NCBI GenBank assembly: GCA_024235835.1
Contig: JACKLQ010000001.1
Span: forward strand, 992,001-1,056,000
Direction of reading: 5' to 3'
From: Thiobacillus sp.
GTDB lineage: Bacteria > Pseudomonadota > Gammaproteobacteria > Burkholderiales > Thiobacillaceae
DNA length: 64,000 nucleotides
The position numbers were made by a program, and so were the translations under genes. A model generated the notes under the pieces. The model ran no database searches and was not told the origin of the DNA. It saw nothing but the letters and a program-made list of their open reading frames with translations. Every line of letters begins with the position of its first letter. Within the stretch, counting starts at the first letter, position 1. This document shows positions 11,846 through 19,576 of the stretch, piece by piece.

Positions 11846-13459
11846 ATGAACACCAACCCATTCCCCCCCGAACTGCTGCGCGACGTCCAGCGCAGGCGCA
11901 CCTTCGCCATCATTTCCCACCCGGACGCGGGCAAGACCACCCTCACGGAAAAGCTGCTGCTGTTCGGCGGCGCCATCCAGATGGCCGGCACGGTGAAGGC
12001 CCGCAAGTCAGCCCGCCATGCCACCTCCGACTGGATGGAGGTGGAGAAGCAGCGGGGCATCTCGGTCACCAGCTCGGTGATGCAGTTCGACTACGCCGGC
12101 CACACCATCAACCTGCTGGACACCCCGGGCCACGAGGACTTCTCGGAAGACACCTACCGGGTGCTCACCGCCGTGGACGCGGCGGTCATGGTCATCGACG
12201 CGGCCAAGGGCGTGGAAGCCCAGACCATCAAGCTGCTGGACGTCTGCCGCCTGCGCGACACCCCCATCATCACCTTCGTCAACAAGATGGACCGCGAGGT
12301 GCGCGACCCCCTGGACCTGCTGGCGGAGATCGAGTCTGTGCTGAAGCTGGACTGCGCCCCGGTGACCTGGCCCGTGGGCATGGGCAAGACCTTCCGGGGC
12401 GTCTACCACCTGCTCCACGACCACATGCTGCGCTTCACCGCCGGCGAGGAGCGGGCCGGGGGCGAAGTGGAGCTCATCGAAGGCATGGAGAACCCCAAGC
12501 TGCAGGAGCTGTTCCCCCTTGAAATGGATCGTCTGCATGAAGAGGTGGGCCTGTTGCGCGACGCCAGCCCGCCCTTCGACATCACCGACTTCCTGCGGGG
12601 CCACCAGTCCCCCGTGTTCTTCGGCTCCGGCATCAACAACTTCGGCGTGCGGGAGATCCTCCAGGCCCTGGTGGAATGGGCGCCGCCGCCCCAGGCCCGG
12701 GATGGAGGCGAACGCATGGTGGAACCCGCCGAGCCCCCCTTCACCGGCTTCGTCTTCAAGATCCAGGCCAACATGGACCCCAAGCACCGGGACCGCATCG
12801 CCTTCTTCCGGGTCTGCTCCGGGCGCTACTCGCCGGGCATGAAGGTGCAGCACCAGCGCATGGGCCGGGAGATGAAGCTGGCCAACGCCCTCACTTTCAT
12901 GGCCAACGAGCGGGTGCACATGGAGGATGCCGTGGCCGGCGACATCATCGGCATCCACAACCATGGCCAGCTGCAGATCGGCGACACCCTCACGGAGGGC
13001 GAGGCCCTGCACTTCAAGGGCATCCCCTACTTCGCCCCGGAGATGTTCCGCAGCGCCCGGTCCCGGGACCCCATCAAGTCCAAGCAGTTGCAGAAGGGCC
13101 TGAAGGAACTGGGGGAGGAAGGCGCCATCCAGGTGTTCGAAAACATGGCCAGCGGCGCATTGCTGCTGGGGGCCGTGGGCCAGCTCCAGTTCGAGGTGGT
13201 GGCCAGCCGCTTGCAGGCGGAATACAAGGTGGACGCCATCTACGAGCAGGCGGACATCCACACCGCCCGCTGGCTCACCTTCCCCGACGAAGCCACCCGC
13301 AAGCAGTTTGAAAAGGAGCAACTCGCCCGCATGGCCAGGGACGTGGATGGCAACCCGGTCTATCTCGCCACCAACCGCTACAACCTCAGCCTGCTGGAGG
13401 AGAAATGGCCCAAGGTCCGGTTCCACGCCAGCAGGGAGCACGGCCAGCGGTTCGAATAA
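11846..13459 (+). CDS. prfC: Peptide chain release factor 3 (RF3)
   Basis: A 537-residue translational GTPase that removes RF1/RF2 from the ribosome after peptide release. G1 SHPDAGKTTLTE, switch motifs around QRGISVTSS, G3 DTPGHEDF and G4 NKMD are all intact, and the FDITDFLRG and SPVFFGSGINNFGV blocks are specific to RF3 rather than EF-G. Length matches the family (about 530). The start ATG fits the conserved N terminus (RRRTFAIISHPDAGKT). Confidence 0.97.
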   Translation: MNTNPFPPELLRDVQRRRTFAIISHPDAGKTTLTEKLLLFGGAIQMAGTVKARKSARHATSDWMEVEKQRGISVTSSVMQFDYAGHTINLLDTPGHEDFSEDTYRVLTAVDAAVMVIDAAKGVEAQTIKLLDVCRLRDTPIITFVNKMDREVRDPLDLLAEIESVLKLDCAPVTWPVGMGKTFRGVYHLLHDHMLRFTAGEERAGGEVELIEGMENPKLQELFPLEMDRLHEEVGLLRDASPPFDITDFLRGHQSPVFFGSGINNFGVREILQALVEWAPPPQARDGGERMVEPAEPPFTGFVFKIQANMDPKHRDRIAFFRVCSGRYSPGMKVQHQRMGREMKLANALTFMANERVHMEDAVAGDIIGIHNHGQLQIGDTLTEGEALHFKGIPYFAPEMFRSARSRDPIKSKQLQKGLKELGEEGAIQVFENMASGALLLGAVGQLQFEVVASRLQAEYKVDAIYEQADIHTARWLTFPDEATRKQFEKEQLARMARDVDGNPVYLATNRYNLSLLEEKWPKVRFHASREHGQRFE

Positions 13460-13503
13460 GCCGCCCCGCAGGCAGCTTGCCTATTCCCGGCTGGAACCAG
13501 GGC

Positions 13504-13779
13504 TCAGCCGCCGTAGACCTCGCCCTTGCCGGTTTGCTGGGCATGGGATGACAGGGTGCGAACCTCCGGCTTGTCCTGGCCATGCAGCGCGGCACGGATG
13601 GCCTCCACCAGGGGATCCCGGGTCTCCGGGGCTGTCTGGTGGGAGGACTGGGCCGAGGCCTGGTAGTTCATATCCTGCTCGAAGCTGGCCAGCACAGGGT
13701 CTGCAGGTTCACCGGCGAAGGCCAGGGAGGGCGGCAGGGTGGCGACGAAGAGGGCGATGGCGAGTTTGGCAATACGCAT
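13504..13779 (-). CDS. Small exported protein controlled by a predicted sigma-54 promoter
   Basis: 91 residues, not recognised. A clear Sec signal peptide (residues 1-22, LAFAG) precedes a short polar chain with no Cys, ending Gly-Gly. AAGGA lies 7 bases before the ATG. The gene is divergent from the sigma-54 activator at 13959; between them lie a -24/-12 element at 13831-13847 reading toward this gene and two matching palindromes about 95 and 117 bases upstream of the expected start of transcription. It is therefore the probable target of the neighbouring activator. The role of the protein is unknown. Confidence 0.7.
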   Translation of the reverse strand: MRIAKLAIALFVATLPPSLAFAGEPADPVLASFEQDMNYQASAQSSHQTAPETRDPLVEAIRAALHGQDKPEVRTLSSHAQQTGKGEVYGG

Positions 13780-13830
13780 GGTTCAGTTCCTTTCAGTGAT
13801 TAGGGATGTCCGATTCGACATTCGTCATAT

Positions 13831-13847
13831 AGCAAAGGTCATGCCAA
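13831..13847 (-). promoter_or_regulatory. Sigma-54 (-24/-12) promoter for the small exported protein gene
   Basis: Read on the minus strand the sequence is TTGGCATG-ACCT-TTGCT, which matches the YTGGCACGRNNNTTGCW consensus at all but one position, with the exact 10-base spacing between GG and GC. Predicted transcription start is near 13820, about 40 bases before the start codon at 13779. Confidence 0.8.
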
Positions 13848-13908
13848 TCAAATAAACATCATTTATTCAACAAGTTACAACTTCACAAAGTATCACTCCA
13901 CAACATTT

Positions 13909-13945
13909 GTCCAGAGTGGACGTTAATATATGTTCACACTGAACA
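13909..13945. promoter_or_regulatory. Two palindromic activator (UAS) sites
   Basis: GTCCA-GAG-TGGAC (13909-13921) and TGTTCA-CAC-TGAACA (13931-13945) are perfect dyads with a 3-base centre and share the form TGTyCA-n3-TGrAC. Their centres are 23 bases apart. They lie at about -95 and -117 relative to the predicted sigma-54 start and only 13 bases before the activator's own ATG, so they fit both enhancer binding and autoregulation. Confidence 0.7.
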
Positions 13946-13958
13946 AATAGATCTGAAC

Positions 13959-15341
13959 ATGATTACCCTGACTGCCCTGAACCAGTTTCTGGACAACCTC
14001 GAAGAAGGCATCCTGTTCCTCGACCGGCAGCGCCACGTAGTAGCCGTCAACCGGGCTGCGCGGCAGATGCTGGGCAAGGGCCAGGACGAGATACTGGGCC
14101 GGTTCTGTCCCAGCCTGTTCCAGGGCACGGCCTGTGCCAGAAACTGCGAAAGGCAGGGCAGTTGCGCCCTCATGACCGGCGTCCGGGGGGAGAAAATGCT
14201 GCAGGACCTGGTGGTGCAACGGCCGGACGGTGAACTGCTCCCCCTGCGCATGTGGGCCATGGCGCTCCCGTCCGATGCCGGCTTGGCCTACTTTGCCGTG
14301 GTTCTGCGGGACCGCAGCGAGGAAACCCGGCTGGAGGAGGCCGCCAGCGAACGGTTGCAGCTGGGAGGCCTTGTGGGGCATGCCGCCGCCATGCAGGAAC
14401 TGTTCATCCAGATACTGCGGGCTGCCGCCAGCGAAGCCAGCGTCCTCATCACCGGCGAAAGCGGCACGGGCAAGGAACTGGTGGCCCGGGCCCTGCACGA
14501 CAACTCCAGCCGGGCCAGGGAACCTTACCTGCGGGTGCACTGCGCGGCCTTTCCGGAGCATCTGCTGGAAAGTGAATTGTTCGGCTTTGCCCGAGGCGCT
14601 TTCACCGGCGCCACCACAGCCCGGGAAGGCCGGTTCGAGGCCGCCCACGGCGGCACGCTACTGCTGGACGAGATAGGCGAGGTGCCCCTCAGCGTCCAGG
14701 TCAAACTGTTGCGCGTATTGCAGGAGCGGGAAATCGAGCGCCTGGGGGAAAACGAGCCGCGCAAGGTGGATGTCCGCATCCTCGCGGCCACCCACCGGGA
14801 CCTTCCCACCATGGTGCGCCATGGGGAATTCCGGGCGGACCTGTATTACCGGCTGCGGGTGCTGCCCCTCCACGTGCCGCCCCTGCGGGAACGCCTCGAA
14901 GACATTCCCTTGCTGGTCCACCCCCTGCTGGCGAACATACGCGGACGCCACCACGGACAGGACATCCAGGTTTCCGACGAGGCCCTGGCCGCCCTGTGCG
15001 CCTACGACTGGCCGGGCAATGTGCGAGAACTGGCCAACGCCCTGGAATACGCCCTGGTCCACGCGGAGGGCAAGGTTCTGCAACCTCGCCATCTGCCCCC
15101 CGAAGTGCGGGAGTCGGGCCAGGCCCACACCTTTTCGCGGACGGAGGGGGCACGTCGCACCGTGCCAGACCTGGCGCCGCGCTATTACCGCACCGCCACC
15201 GCGGCCCCGGGACAGGAAAAGGAGACGCTGGAGCGCGCCCTGCGGGAAAACGGCGGCAACCGTGCGGCAACGGCGAAAGCCCTGAGCATGTCCCGCACGA
15301 CGCTATGGAAGAAACTCAAGCAGTACGGCATCGACGCCTGA
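13959..15341 (+). CDS. Sigma-54-dependent transcriptional activator with Cys-containing PAS domain
   Basis: 460 residues. Residues about 1-120 form a PAS sensor (NQFLDNLEEGILFLDRQRHV) carrying a Cys cluster, one in RFCPSL and three in ACARNCERQGSC, that could hold a metal or redox centre. Residues about 145-380 are the AAA+ domain: Walker A GESGTGKE, the GAFTGA loop that contacts sigma-54, Walker B GTLLLDEIGE and the arginine-finger region. The C terminus is a Fis-type helix-turn-helix (ENGGNRAATAKALSMSRTTL). No response-regulator receiver domain is present, so the signal is sensed directly. It sits divergent to a gene with a matching sigma-54 promoter. Confidence 0.95.
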   Translation: MITLTALNQFLDNLEEGILFLDRQRHVVAVNRAARQMLGKGQDEILGRFCPSLFQGTACARNCERQGSCALMTGVRGEKMLQDLVVQRPDGELLPLRMWAMALPSDAGLAYFAVVLRDRSEETRLEEAASERLQLGGLVGHAAAMQELFIQILRAAASEASVLITGESGTGKELVARALHDNSSRAREPYLRVHCAAFPEHLLESELFGFARGAFTGATTAREGRFEAAHGGTLLLDEIGEVPLSVQVKLLRVLQEREIERLGENEPRKVDVRILAATHRDLPTMVRHGEFRADLYYRLRVLPLHVPPLRERLEDIPLLVHPLLANIRGRHHGQDIQVSDEALAALCAYDWPGNVRELANALEYALVHAEGKVLQPRHLPPEVRESGQAHTFSRTEGARRTVPDLAPRYYRTATAAPGQEKETLERALRENGGNRAATAKALSMSRTTLWKKLKQYGIDA

Positions 15342-15433
15342 CAGCAGAGTCGTGGCTGAATTCCAGCCAGGAACCGATCGGAATGAAGAAGGACTTAACA
15401 GGGCATTGAAAAATGTAAAAAACATGTCAATAA

Positions 15434-15520
15434 CCGTCATGCCGGCGCAAGTCAGAATACATAAAACATTGATTTGTTTGATATGGCTCGTCTGGACCCC
15501 GGCTTTCTCAGGGATGACGG
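15434..15520. repeat. MITE-like dispersed repeat (CCGTCAT...ATGACGG)
   Basis: An 87-base unit with inverted ends CCGTCAT and ATGACGG, containing GCCGGCGCAAG and TCTGGACCCCGGCTTTC. This resembles the common proteobacterial repeat in which two short palindromes flank variable DNA. A related copy lies inside rluA at 36662-36748. It sits in the 275-base gap between the sigma-54 activator and the hemerythrin gene; the rest of that gap shows nothing recognisable. Confidence 0.65.
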
Positions 15521-15616
15521 CGCATTATTCGTCACCCTGTTGACCTTCCAGGTCATCCCCTTCAATGGGCTACGGTCGCTCAGACCCCGACAGGCTGCTG
15601 GGGAGCGTGTCTTTTT

Positions 15617-16147
15617 TTAGGCTGCCCGCGGAACAAGGGCACAGTCCAGATCACTGCCCAGCATGTGGCCTACCGTCACGCCCATCATGAAGTTGAGCAT
15701 GCACAAGGCTTCCTCGTGATATGCCCAATCCCCATCGTTGCCCGCCAGGCGACGACGGATCGATTCCAGTTCCCCCAGCATGGCCTGGTGCTCGGCGCGA
15801 TGCTGGTCCAGTTTGGGATGCTTCAGGCTCGAAAGGACTTGTTCCTCCTGAGTGAAATGCATCTTCAACAGATCGCCAAACTCATGAAATGTACTGCGCA
15901 GCCTCTCCCTCTCCGCAGGATTCTTCGCAAGCCCACTGGCCTTCAAGGCAAGATGAAAAATCAATTCATGCTGGTGATCCACGGTTGCATTGCCCAGCTT
16001 GAAATCATCCGCCAGATCGTAGGGAATGGGAGGACAGCCCAACGCGATACCATGGGACCCGATACGACCCGTATTGTTGGCCCTGAAGACCGGACGACGC
16101 AGCTTGAGCAGCGACTTGAAGAATTGACTCAAACTGAAATCCATCAC
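15617..16147 (-). CDS. Bacteriohemerythrin-like protein
   Basis: 176 residues with a non-heme di-iron O2-binding four-helix bundle. Ligand motifs are present: HQHE (in VDHQHELIF), H-x3-E (HFTQEE), H-x3-H (QHRAEHQ) and H-x4-D (GHMLGSD). The first about 45 residues are a basic extension not part of the hemerythrin fold. Bacteriohemerythrins store or deliver oxygen or sense redox state; here the gene stands alone between a repeat-bearing gap and pgm. Confidence 0.88.
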   Translation of the reverse strand: MMDFSLSQFFKSLLKLRRPVFRANNTGRIGSHGIALGCPPIPYDLADDFKLGNATVDHQHELIFHLALKASGLAKNPAERERLRSTFHEFGDLLKMHFTQEEQVLSSLKHPKLDQHRAEHQAMLGELESIRRRLAGNDGDWAYHEEALCMLNFMMGVTVGHMLGSDLDCALVPRAA

Positions 16148-16204
16148 TAATCCCGTTCATGCATGGACGGCCAGGCGGCAATGGGGGCGGCGCGTCCGGA
16201 TAAC

Positions 16205-17860
16205 TCAGCCATTGAGCGCCGCCGTCACGATCTCCCTGGCCTCGGAGACGATGGCCTGGAGGTGCTCCGCGCTCTTGAAGCTCTCGGCGTAGATCTTGTA
16301 GATGTCCTCGGTGCCCGAGGGCCGGGCGGCGAACCAGCCGTTCGCCGTGGTGACCTTGAGGCCGCCGATGGGGGCATCGTTGCCGGGGGCCCGGGTGAAG
16401 CGGCCGATGATGGCCTCTCCGGCCAGGGAAGGGGCGGCCACCTTGTCCCCCGTCAGGGTCTTGAAGGCGGCCTTCTGTTCCGGGGTGCAGGCGGCATCGA
16501 TGCGCAGGTAGTAGGGCGTGCCGTATTGCGCGGCCAGGTTCTGATAGTAGCGGCCCGGGTCCTGGCCGGTGACGGCGGTGATCTCCGCCGCCAGCAGGGC
16601 CAGGATGATGCCGTCCTTGTCCGTGGTCCATACGGTGCCGTCCCGGCGCAGGAAGCTGGCGCCGGCGCTCTCCTCGCCGCCGAAGCACAAGGTGCCTTCC
16701 AGCAGGCCAGGGCTGAACCACTTGAAGCCCACGGGCACCTCGATGAACGTGCGGCCCAGGCCGGTGACCACCCGGTCGATGAGTCCGGAGCTCACCAGGG
16801 TCTTGCCCACCGCCACGTCCCGCTTCCACTCAGGGCGATGGGTGAGCAGGTAGTGGATGGCCACCGCCAGGAAATGGTTGGGGTTCATGAGGCCCATGGA
16901 GGGGGTGACGATGCCGTGGCGGTCCACGTCGGCGTCGTTGCCCCAGGCGATGTCGTACTGGTCCTTGAGATTCACCAGGCTGGCCATGGCGTAGGGGCTG
17001 GAGCAGTCCATGCGGATCTTGCCGTCATGGTCCAGGGTCATGAATCCGAAGGTGGGGTCCACCCTGGGGTTCACCACCTCGATGTTCAGGCCGTATTTCT
17101 CGGCGATGGGCTGCCAGTAGGCCACCGCGGCCCCGCCCATGGGGTCCACGCCCATTTTCAGGCCGGCGTCGCGGATGGCCTCCATGTCGATGACCTCACC
17201 CAGGTCGGCCACGTAGGGGGCGACGAAATCCTCCTGGAAGGTGGTGGGCGCTTCCAGGGCCTGCTCGTAGGGCACCCGGCGCACGTCCCGGTTGCCGTCC
17301 GCCATGAGGGCGTTGGCCCGCTGCTCGATCCAGCCCGTGGCGTCCGTGTCGGCGGGGCCGCCGTGGGGCGGGTTGTACTTGATGCCGCCATCCGGGGGCG
17401 GGTTGTGGGAGGGCGTTATGACGATGCCGTCCGCCTGGCAGCCGGTGCCGGGCCCATCGGCGCAGTTCTCCTTGTTGAAGGCCAGGATGGCCCGGGAGAT
17501 GACCGGCGTGGGCGTGTAGCCGTCCTCAGCCTGGAGTCGCACCTCCACGCCGTTGGCGGCCAGCACCTCCAGGGCCGAGCGCTGGGCGGGGGCCGACAGC
17601 GCATGGGTGTCCTTGCCCAGGAACAGGGGGCCGGTGACGCCCTGGGCGGCGCGGTATTCGCAAACCGCCTGGGTGATGGCCCGGATGTGGGCTTCGTTGA
17701 AGCTCCTGTTGAACGCGCTGCCCCGGTGGCCGCTGGTACCGAAGGCCACCCGCTGGGTGGAGACATTCGCATCCGGGATATCGGCATAGGCCGCCAGCAG
17801 GGCAGCGGTGTCCATGAGGCTGTCGGCGGGGGCGGGTTTACCGGCGAGAGGGTGGGTCAT
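16205..17860 (-). CDS. pgm: Phosphoglucomutase (alpha-D-glucose-specific)
   Basis: 551 residues; interconverts glucose 1-phosphate and glucose 6-phosphate. The phosphoserine loop (ITPSHNPPPDGGIKYNPP), N-terminal FGTSGHRGSAF, the metal-binding DGDADR-equivalent (GNDADVDRHG) and the sugar-binding GGEESAGAS are present. The frame extends 7 codons further upstream, but GGAG placed 7 bases before the ATG at 17860 supports this start. It connects GlgP output to central metabolism and to nucleotide-sugar synthesis. Confidence 0.95.
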   Translation of the reverse strand: MTHPLAGKPAPADSLMDTAALLAAYADIPDANVSTQRVAFGTSGHRGSAFNRSFNEAHIRAITQAVCEYRAAQGVTGPLFLGKDTHALSAPAQRSALEVLAANGVEVRLQAEDGYTPTPVISRAILAFNKENCADGPGTGCQADGIVITPSHNPPPDGGIKYNPPHGGPADTDATGWIEQRANALMADGNRDVRRVPYEQALEAPTTFQEDFVAPYVADLGEVIDMEAIRDAGLKMGVDPMGGAAVAYWQPIAEKYGLNIEVVNPRVDPTFGFMTLDHDGKIRMDCSSPYAMASLVNLKDQYDIAWGNDADVDRHGIVTPSMGLMNPNHFLAVAIHYLLTHRPEWKRDVAVGKTLVSSGLIDRVVTGLGRTFIEVPVGFKWFSPGLLEGTLCFGGEESAGASFLRRDGTVWTTDKDGIILALLAAEITAVTGQDPGRYYQNLAAQYGTPYYLRIDAACTPEQKAAFKTLTGDKVAAPSLAGEAIIGRFTRAPGNDAPIGGLKVTTANGWFAARPSGTEDIYKIYAESFKSAEHLQAIVSEAREIVTAALNG

Positions 17861-17888
17861 GGGAGGCTCCAGACAGAACAAATCCTTG

Positions 17889-17928
17889 TAGGCGTAATGG
17901 TACGCCTAGCGCTGTTACAAACCGTAAC
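17889..17928. promoter_or_regulatory. Two adjacent palindromes between pgm and a small exported protein gene
   Basis: TAGGCGTA-atgg-TACGCCTA (17889-17908) and GTTAC-aaacc-GTAAC (17914-17928) are perfect dyads in the divergent region. The second resembles the GTTAC half-sites bound by OmpR-type response regulators. Both lie 90-125 bases ahead of the gene at 18016. Confidence 0.5.
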
Positions 17929-18015
17929 CTGTCGAAACCCCTGCGCCTGCCCTGCCTGCCTAGCATGGACTCAAGGATGGCTGGAAAGCATCCGAACCGA
18001 GTAAAGGAGCAAGAC

Positions 18016-18345
18016 ATGAAAGCGACCATGAAAACCCTGTTAGCCGCCCTTCTCAGCGTAACTGCCCTGGGCATGGGCGCCCAGGCCCAAGCCGACGGCC
18101 GTGGCGACCGGGACGGCTGGCGCGATGGCGGACGCCACGAACATCGCTGGGACGACCGGCGGCACGACCGCGGCTGGCACGAAGGCTGGCGTCCTCACCA
18201 CCACCATCCAGGCTACTGGCGAAACGCCTACTACTACTCACCTCCGCCGGTGGTGTACGAGCACCGCTACTACTACGGTCCCTACTACCGCTATCCCCGG
18301 GGCGGCTCCGTGATTCTTGACCTGCCGCCCATCATCATCCGCTGA
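18016..18345 (+). CDS. Small exported His/Arg/Tyr-rich protein
   Basis: 109 residues. A signal peptide (ending AQAQA, about residue 26) precedes a low-complexity mature part: Asp/Arg/Gly/His-rich first (GRGDRDGWRDGGRHEHRW), a HHHH run, then Tyr-rich YYYGPYYRYP and a hydrophobic end. The composition suggests a periplasmic metal-binding or envelope-stress protein, similar in style to RcnB or YXWGXW proteins, but no family is certain. AAAGGAG precedes the ATG by 8 bases. Two palindromes upstream suggest specific regulation. Confidence 0.7.
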   Translation: MKATMKTLLAALLSVTALGMGAQAQADGRGDRDGWRDGGRHEHRWDDRRHDRGWHEGWRPHHHHPGYWRNAYYYSPPPVVYEHRYYYGPYYRYPRGGSVILDLPPIIIR

Positions 18346-18376
18346 GCGTTGGATGCAGCCCGGGTGCAGGCTGGGG

Positions 18377-18595
18377 TCAGCCTGCCACAACGCTGACCCT
18401 CACGCCCCGGCACGCCACCACCTGGCCGGCGCGGATTTTCGCGGTCTTGCGATCTTCCCGCTGGCCATCCACCGTCACTTCGCCTCCGGCCACCAGGGCC
18501 TTGCCCTGGCCGCCGCTGTCGGCCACACCGGCCAGCTTGAGCAGGTCACACAGGGCGACAAACTCGCCCCGCAGATGAAAATCAACGACTTGCAT
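18377..18595 (-). CDS. S4-domain RNA-binding protein (YbcJ-like)
   Basis: 72 residues forming a single S4 domain: FVALCDLLKLAGVADSGGQ, then the GGEVTVDGQRE-RKTAKIRAGQVV segment typical of the small S4 proteins. Probably binds structured RNA. Its start lies 14 bases inside the 3' end of yaeQ, so translation is likely coupled. The frame is open upstream, but only residues from this ATG fit the family. Confidence 0.9.
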   Translation of the reverse strand: MQVVDFHLRGEFVALCDLLKLAGVADSGGQGKALVAGGEVTVDGQREDRKTAKIRAGQVVACRGVRVSVVAG

Positions 18596-19145
18596 AAGCG
18601 TCCTTGAAGGCTTGCAGGGAGAGAGGTTCGATGTGCGCGGTTTCCTGGCCATCGGTGATCCACACCTGCCCCTCCTGCACGGTGCACTGCAGGCGCATGG
18701 TGCGCTCCGCCATGCCCGCCAGGGCCTGGGTGGCCTCGTAGGGCACCCGGTACACTGCCAGGTTCTCCAGCCGTCCAAGCTTGTCCCGGTTCAGTTCCCA
18801 CCATACGTCAGCGGAGCGACTGCCGTAGCTCACGATCACCACCTTTTCTGATCGGCCGCAGGCCTTGCGGGTCCATTTCTCGTCCGGCAGACCCACGTCG
18901 ATCCAGAGATCGATGGCGCCAGTGAGGTCCTTGCGCCACAGGTCCGGCTCATCATCCACGCACAGCCCCTTGCCGAAGCCCAGTCCCTCCTGGGCGAACA
19001 GGGTGAAAGCCAGCAGGCGCACCATCATGCGCTCGTCCGTCTCGGAGGGATGCCGGGCCAGGGTGAGGCTGTGGTCCGCATAGTAGTTGCGGTCCATGTC
19101 GGCGATCTGGAGATCCGCCTTGAAAATGGTTGCCTTGAGGGCCAT
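18582..19145 (-). CDS. yaeQ: YaeQ family protein
   Basis: 187 residues matching YaeQ, a PD-(D/E)xK-fold family of unknown function: MALKATIFKADLQIADMDR start, HPSETDERMMVRLLAF, EPDLW, WIDVGLPDEK, and the CTVQEGQVWITD ending. It overlaps the S4 protein gene and is preceded by a heptanucleotide array only 8 bases upstream of the start codon. Confidence 0.93.
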   Translation of the reverse strand: MALKATIFKADLQIADMDRNYYADHSLTLARHPSETDERMMVRLLAFTLFAQEGLGFGKGLCVDDEPDLWRKDLTGAIDLWIDVGLPDEKWTRKACGRSEKVVIVSYGSRSADVWWELNRDKLGRLENLAVYRVPYEATQALAGMAERTMRLQCTVQEGQVWITDGQETAHIEPLSLQAFKDAYASR

Positions 19146-19153
19146 GGGAGCTC

Positions 19154-19180
19154 GGTGAAGGGTGAAGGGTGAAGGGTGAA
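19154..19180. repeat. GGTGAAG heptanucleotide tandem array
   Basis: Nearly four units of GGTGAAG, the reverse complement of the TTCACCC array at 11676-11703. It lies in the leader of yaeQ, directly before the start codon, so a change in copy number would alter the leader. Confidence 0.85.
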
Positions 19181-19186
19181 AAAAGT

Positions 19187-19498
19187 CTAGTTGTCCAAGG
19201 CGTCGATTTCCTGGATCAGGACCCAGGGAGCGGCCACCACGGCCCAGAAAATCGTTTGCCGTTCATGCCAGACCATGGCGTCCTCCGTGGCGGCCCGCCG
19301 GAGCAGGCCCCGGTCCATCCAATCCGCCACGGTCGCCTTATCGTCCCTGGAGACATGGAAGGCCACGTCCACCAGATCCAGTTCCGCAGCCACCAGCACC
19401 ACCACCCCCCGGGCGAAATGGCGCTCCAGTTCCTTCCAGGCCAGCCTGCCGGTCTCGGCGTTGAGCTTGGCGCGCAGGAGTTCGTCGGCTTCGTTCAT
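19187..19498 (-). CDS. DUF2288 family protein
   Basis: 103 residues matching DUF2288: LRAKLNAETGRLAWKELERHFARG, LDLVDVA, DDKATVADWM and a C-terminal FWAVVAAPWVLIQE. Function unknown. The frame stays open for another 256 codons upstream, overlapping truC on the same strand in a different frame, but only the last 103 residues are plausible protein. Confidence 0.82.
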   Translation of the reverse strand: MNEADELLRAKLNAETGRLAWKELERHFARGVVVLVAAELDLVDVAFHVSRDDKATVADWMDRGLLRRAATEDAMVWHERQTIFWAVVAAPWVLIQEIDALDN

Positions 19499-19550
19499 GG
19501 ACGGAAAGGTGAACAACGGTGGGGCGCGCATTCTAACCGGTCCCGACACC

Positions 19551-19576
19551 GTAGCCCGGAGGTGGCCCCGGGCTAC
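19551..19576. repeat. GTAGCCCGGAGG-type palindromic repeat supplying the truC stop codon
   Basis: GTAGCCCGG (19551-19559) pairs with CCGGGCTAC (19568-19576). On the minus strand the far arm reads GTAGCCCGG and its TAG is the stop codon of truC. Related units occur at 36425-36436 and 45381-45461. Confidence 0.7.

Noticed and set aside
16163..18004. 613-codon open frame antisense to pgm
   Set aside because: No motifs; pgm on the other strand is complete and has a ribosome binding site.
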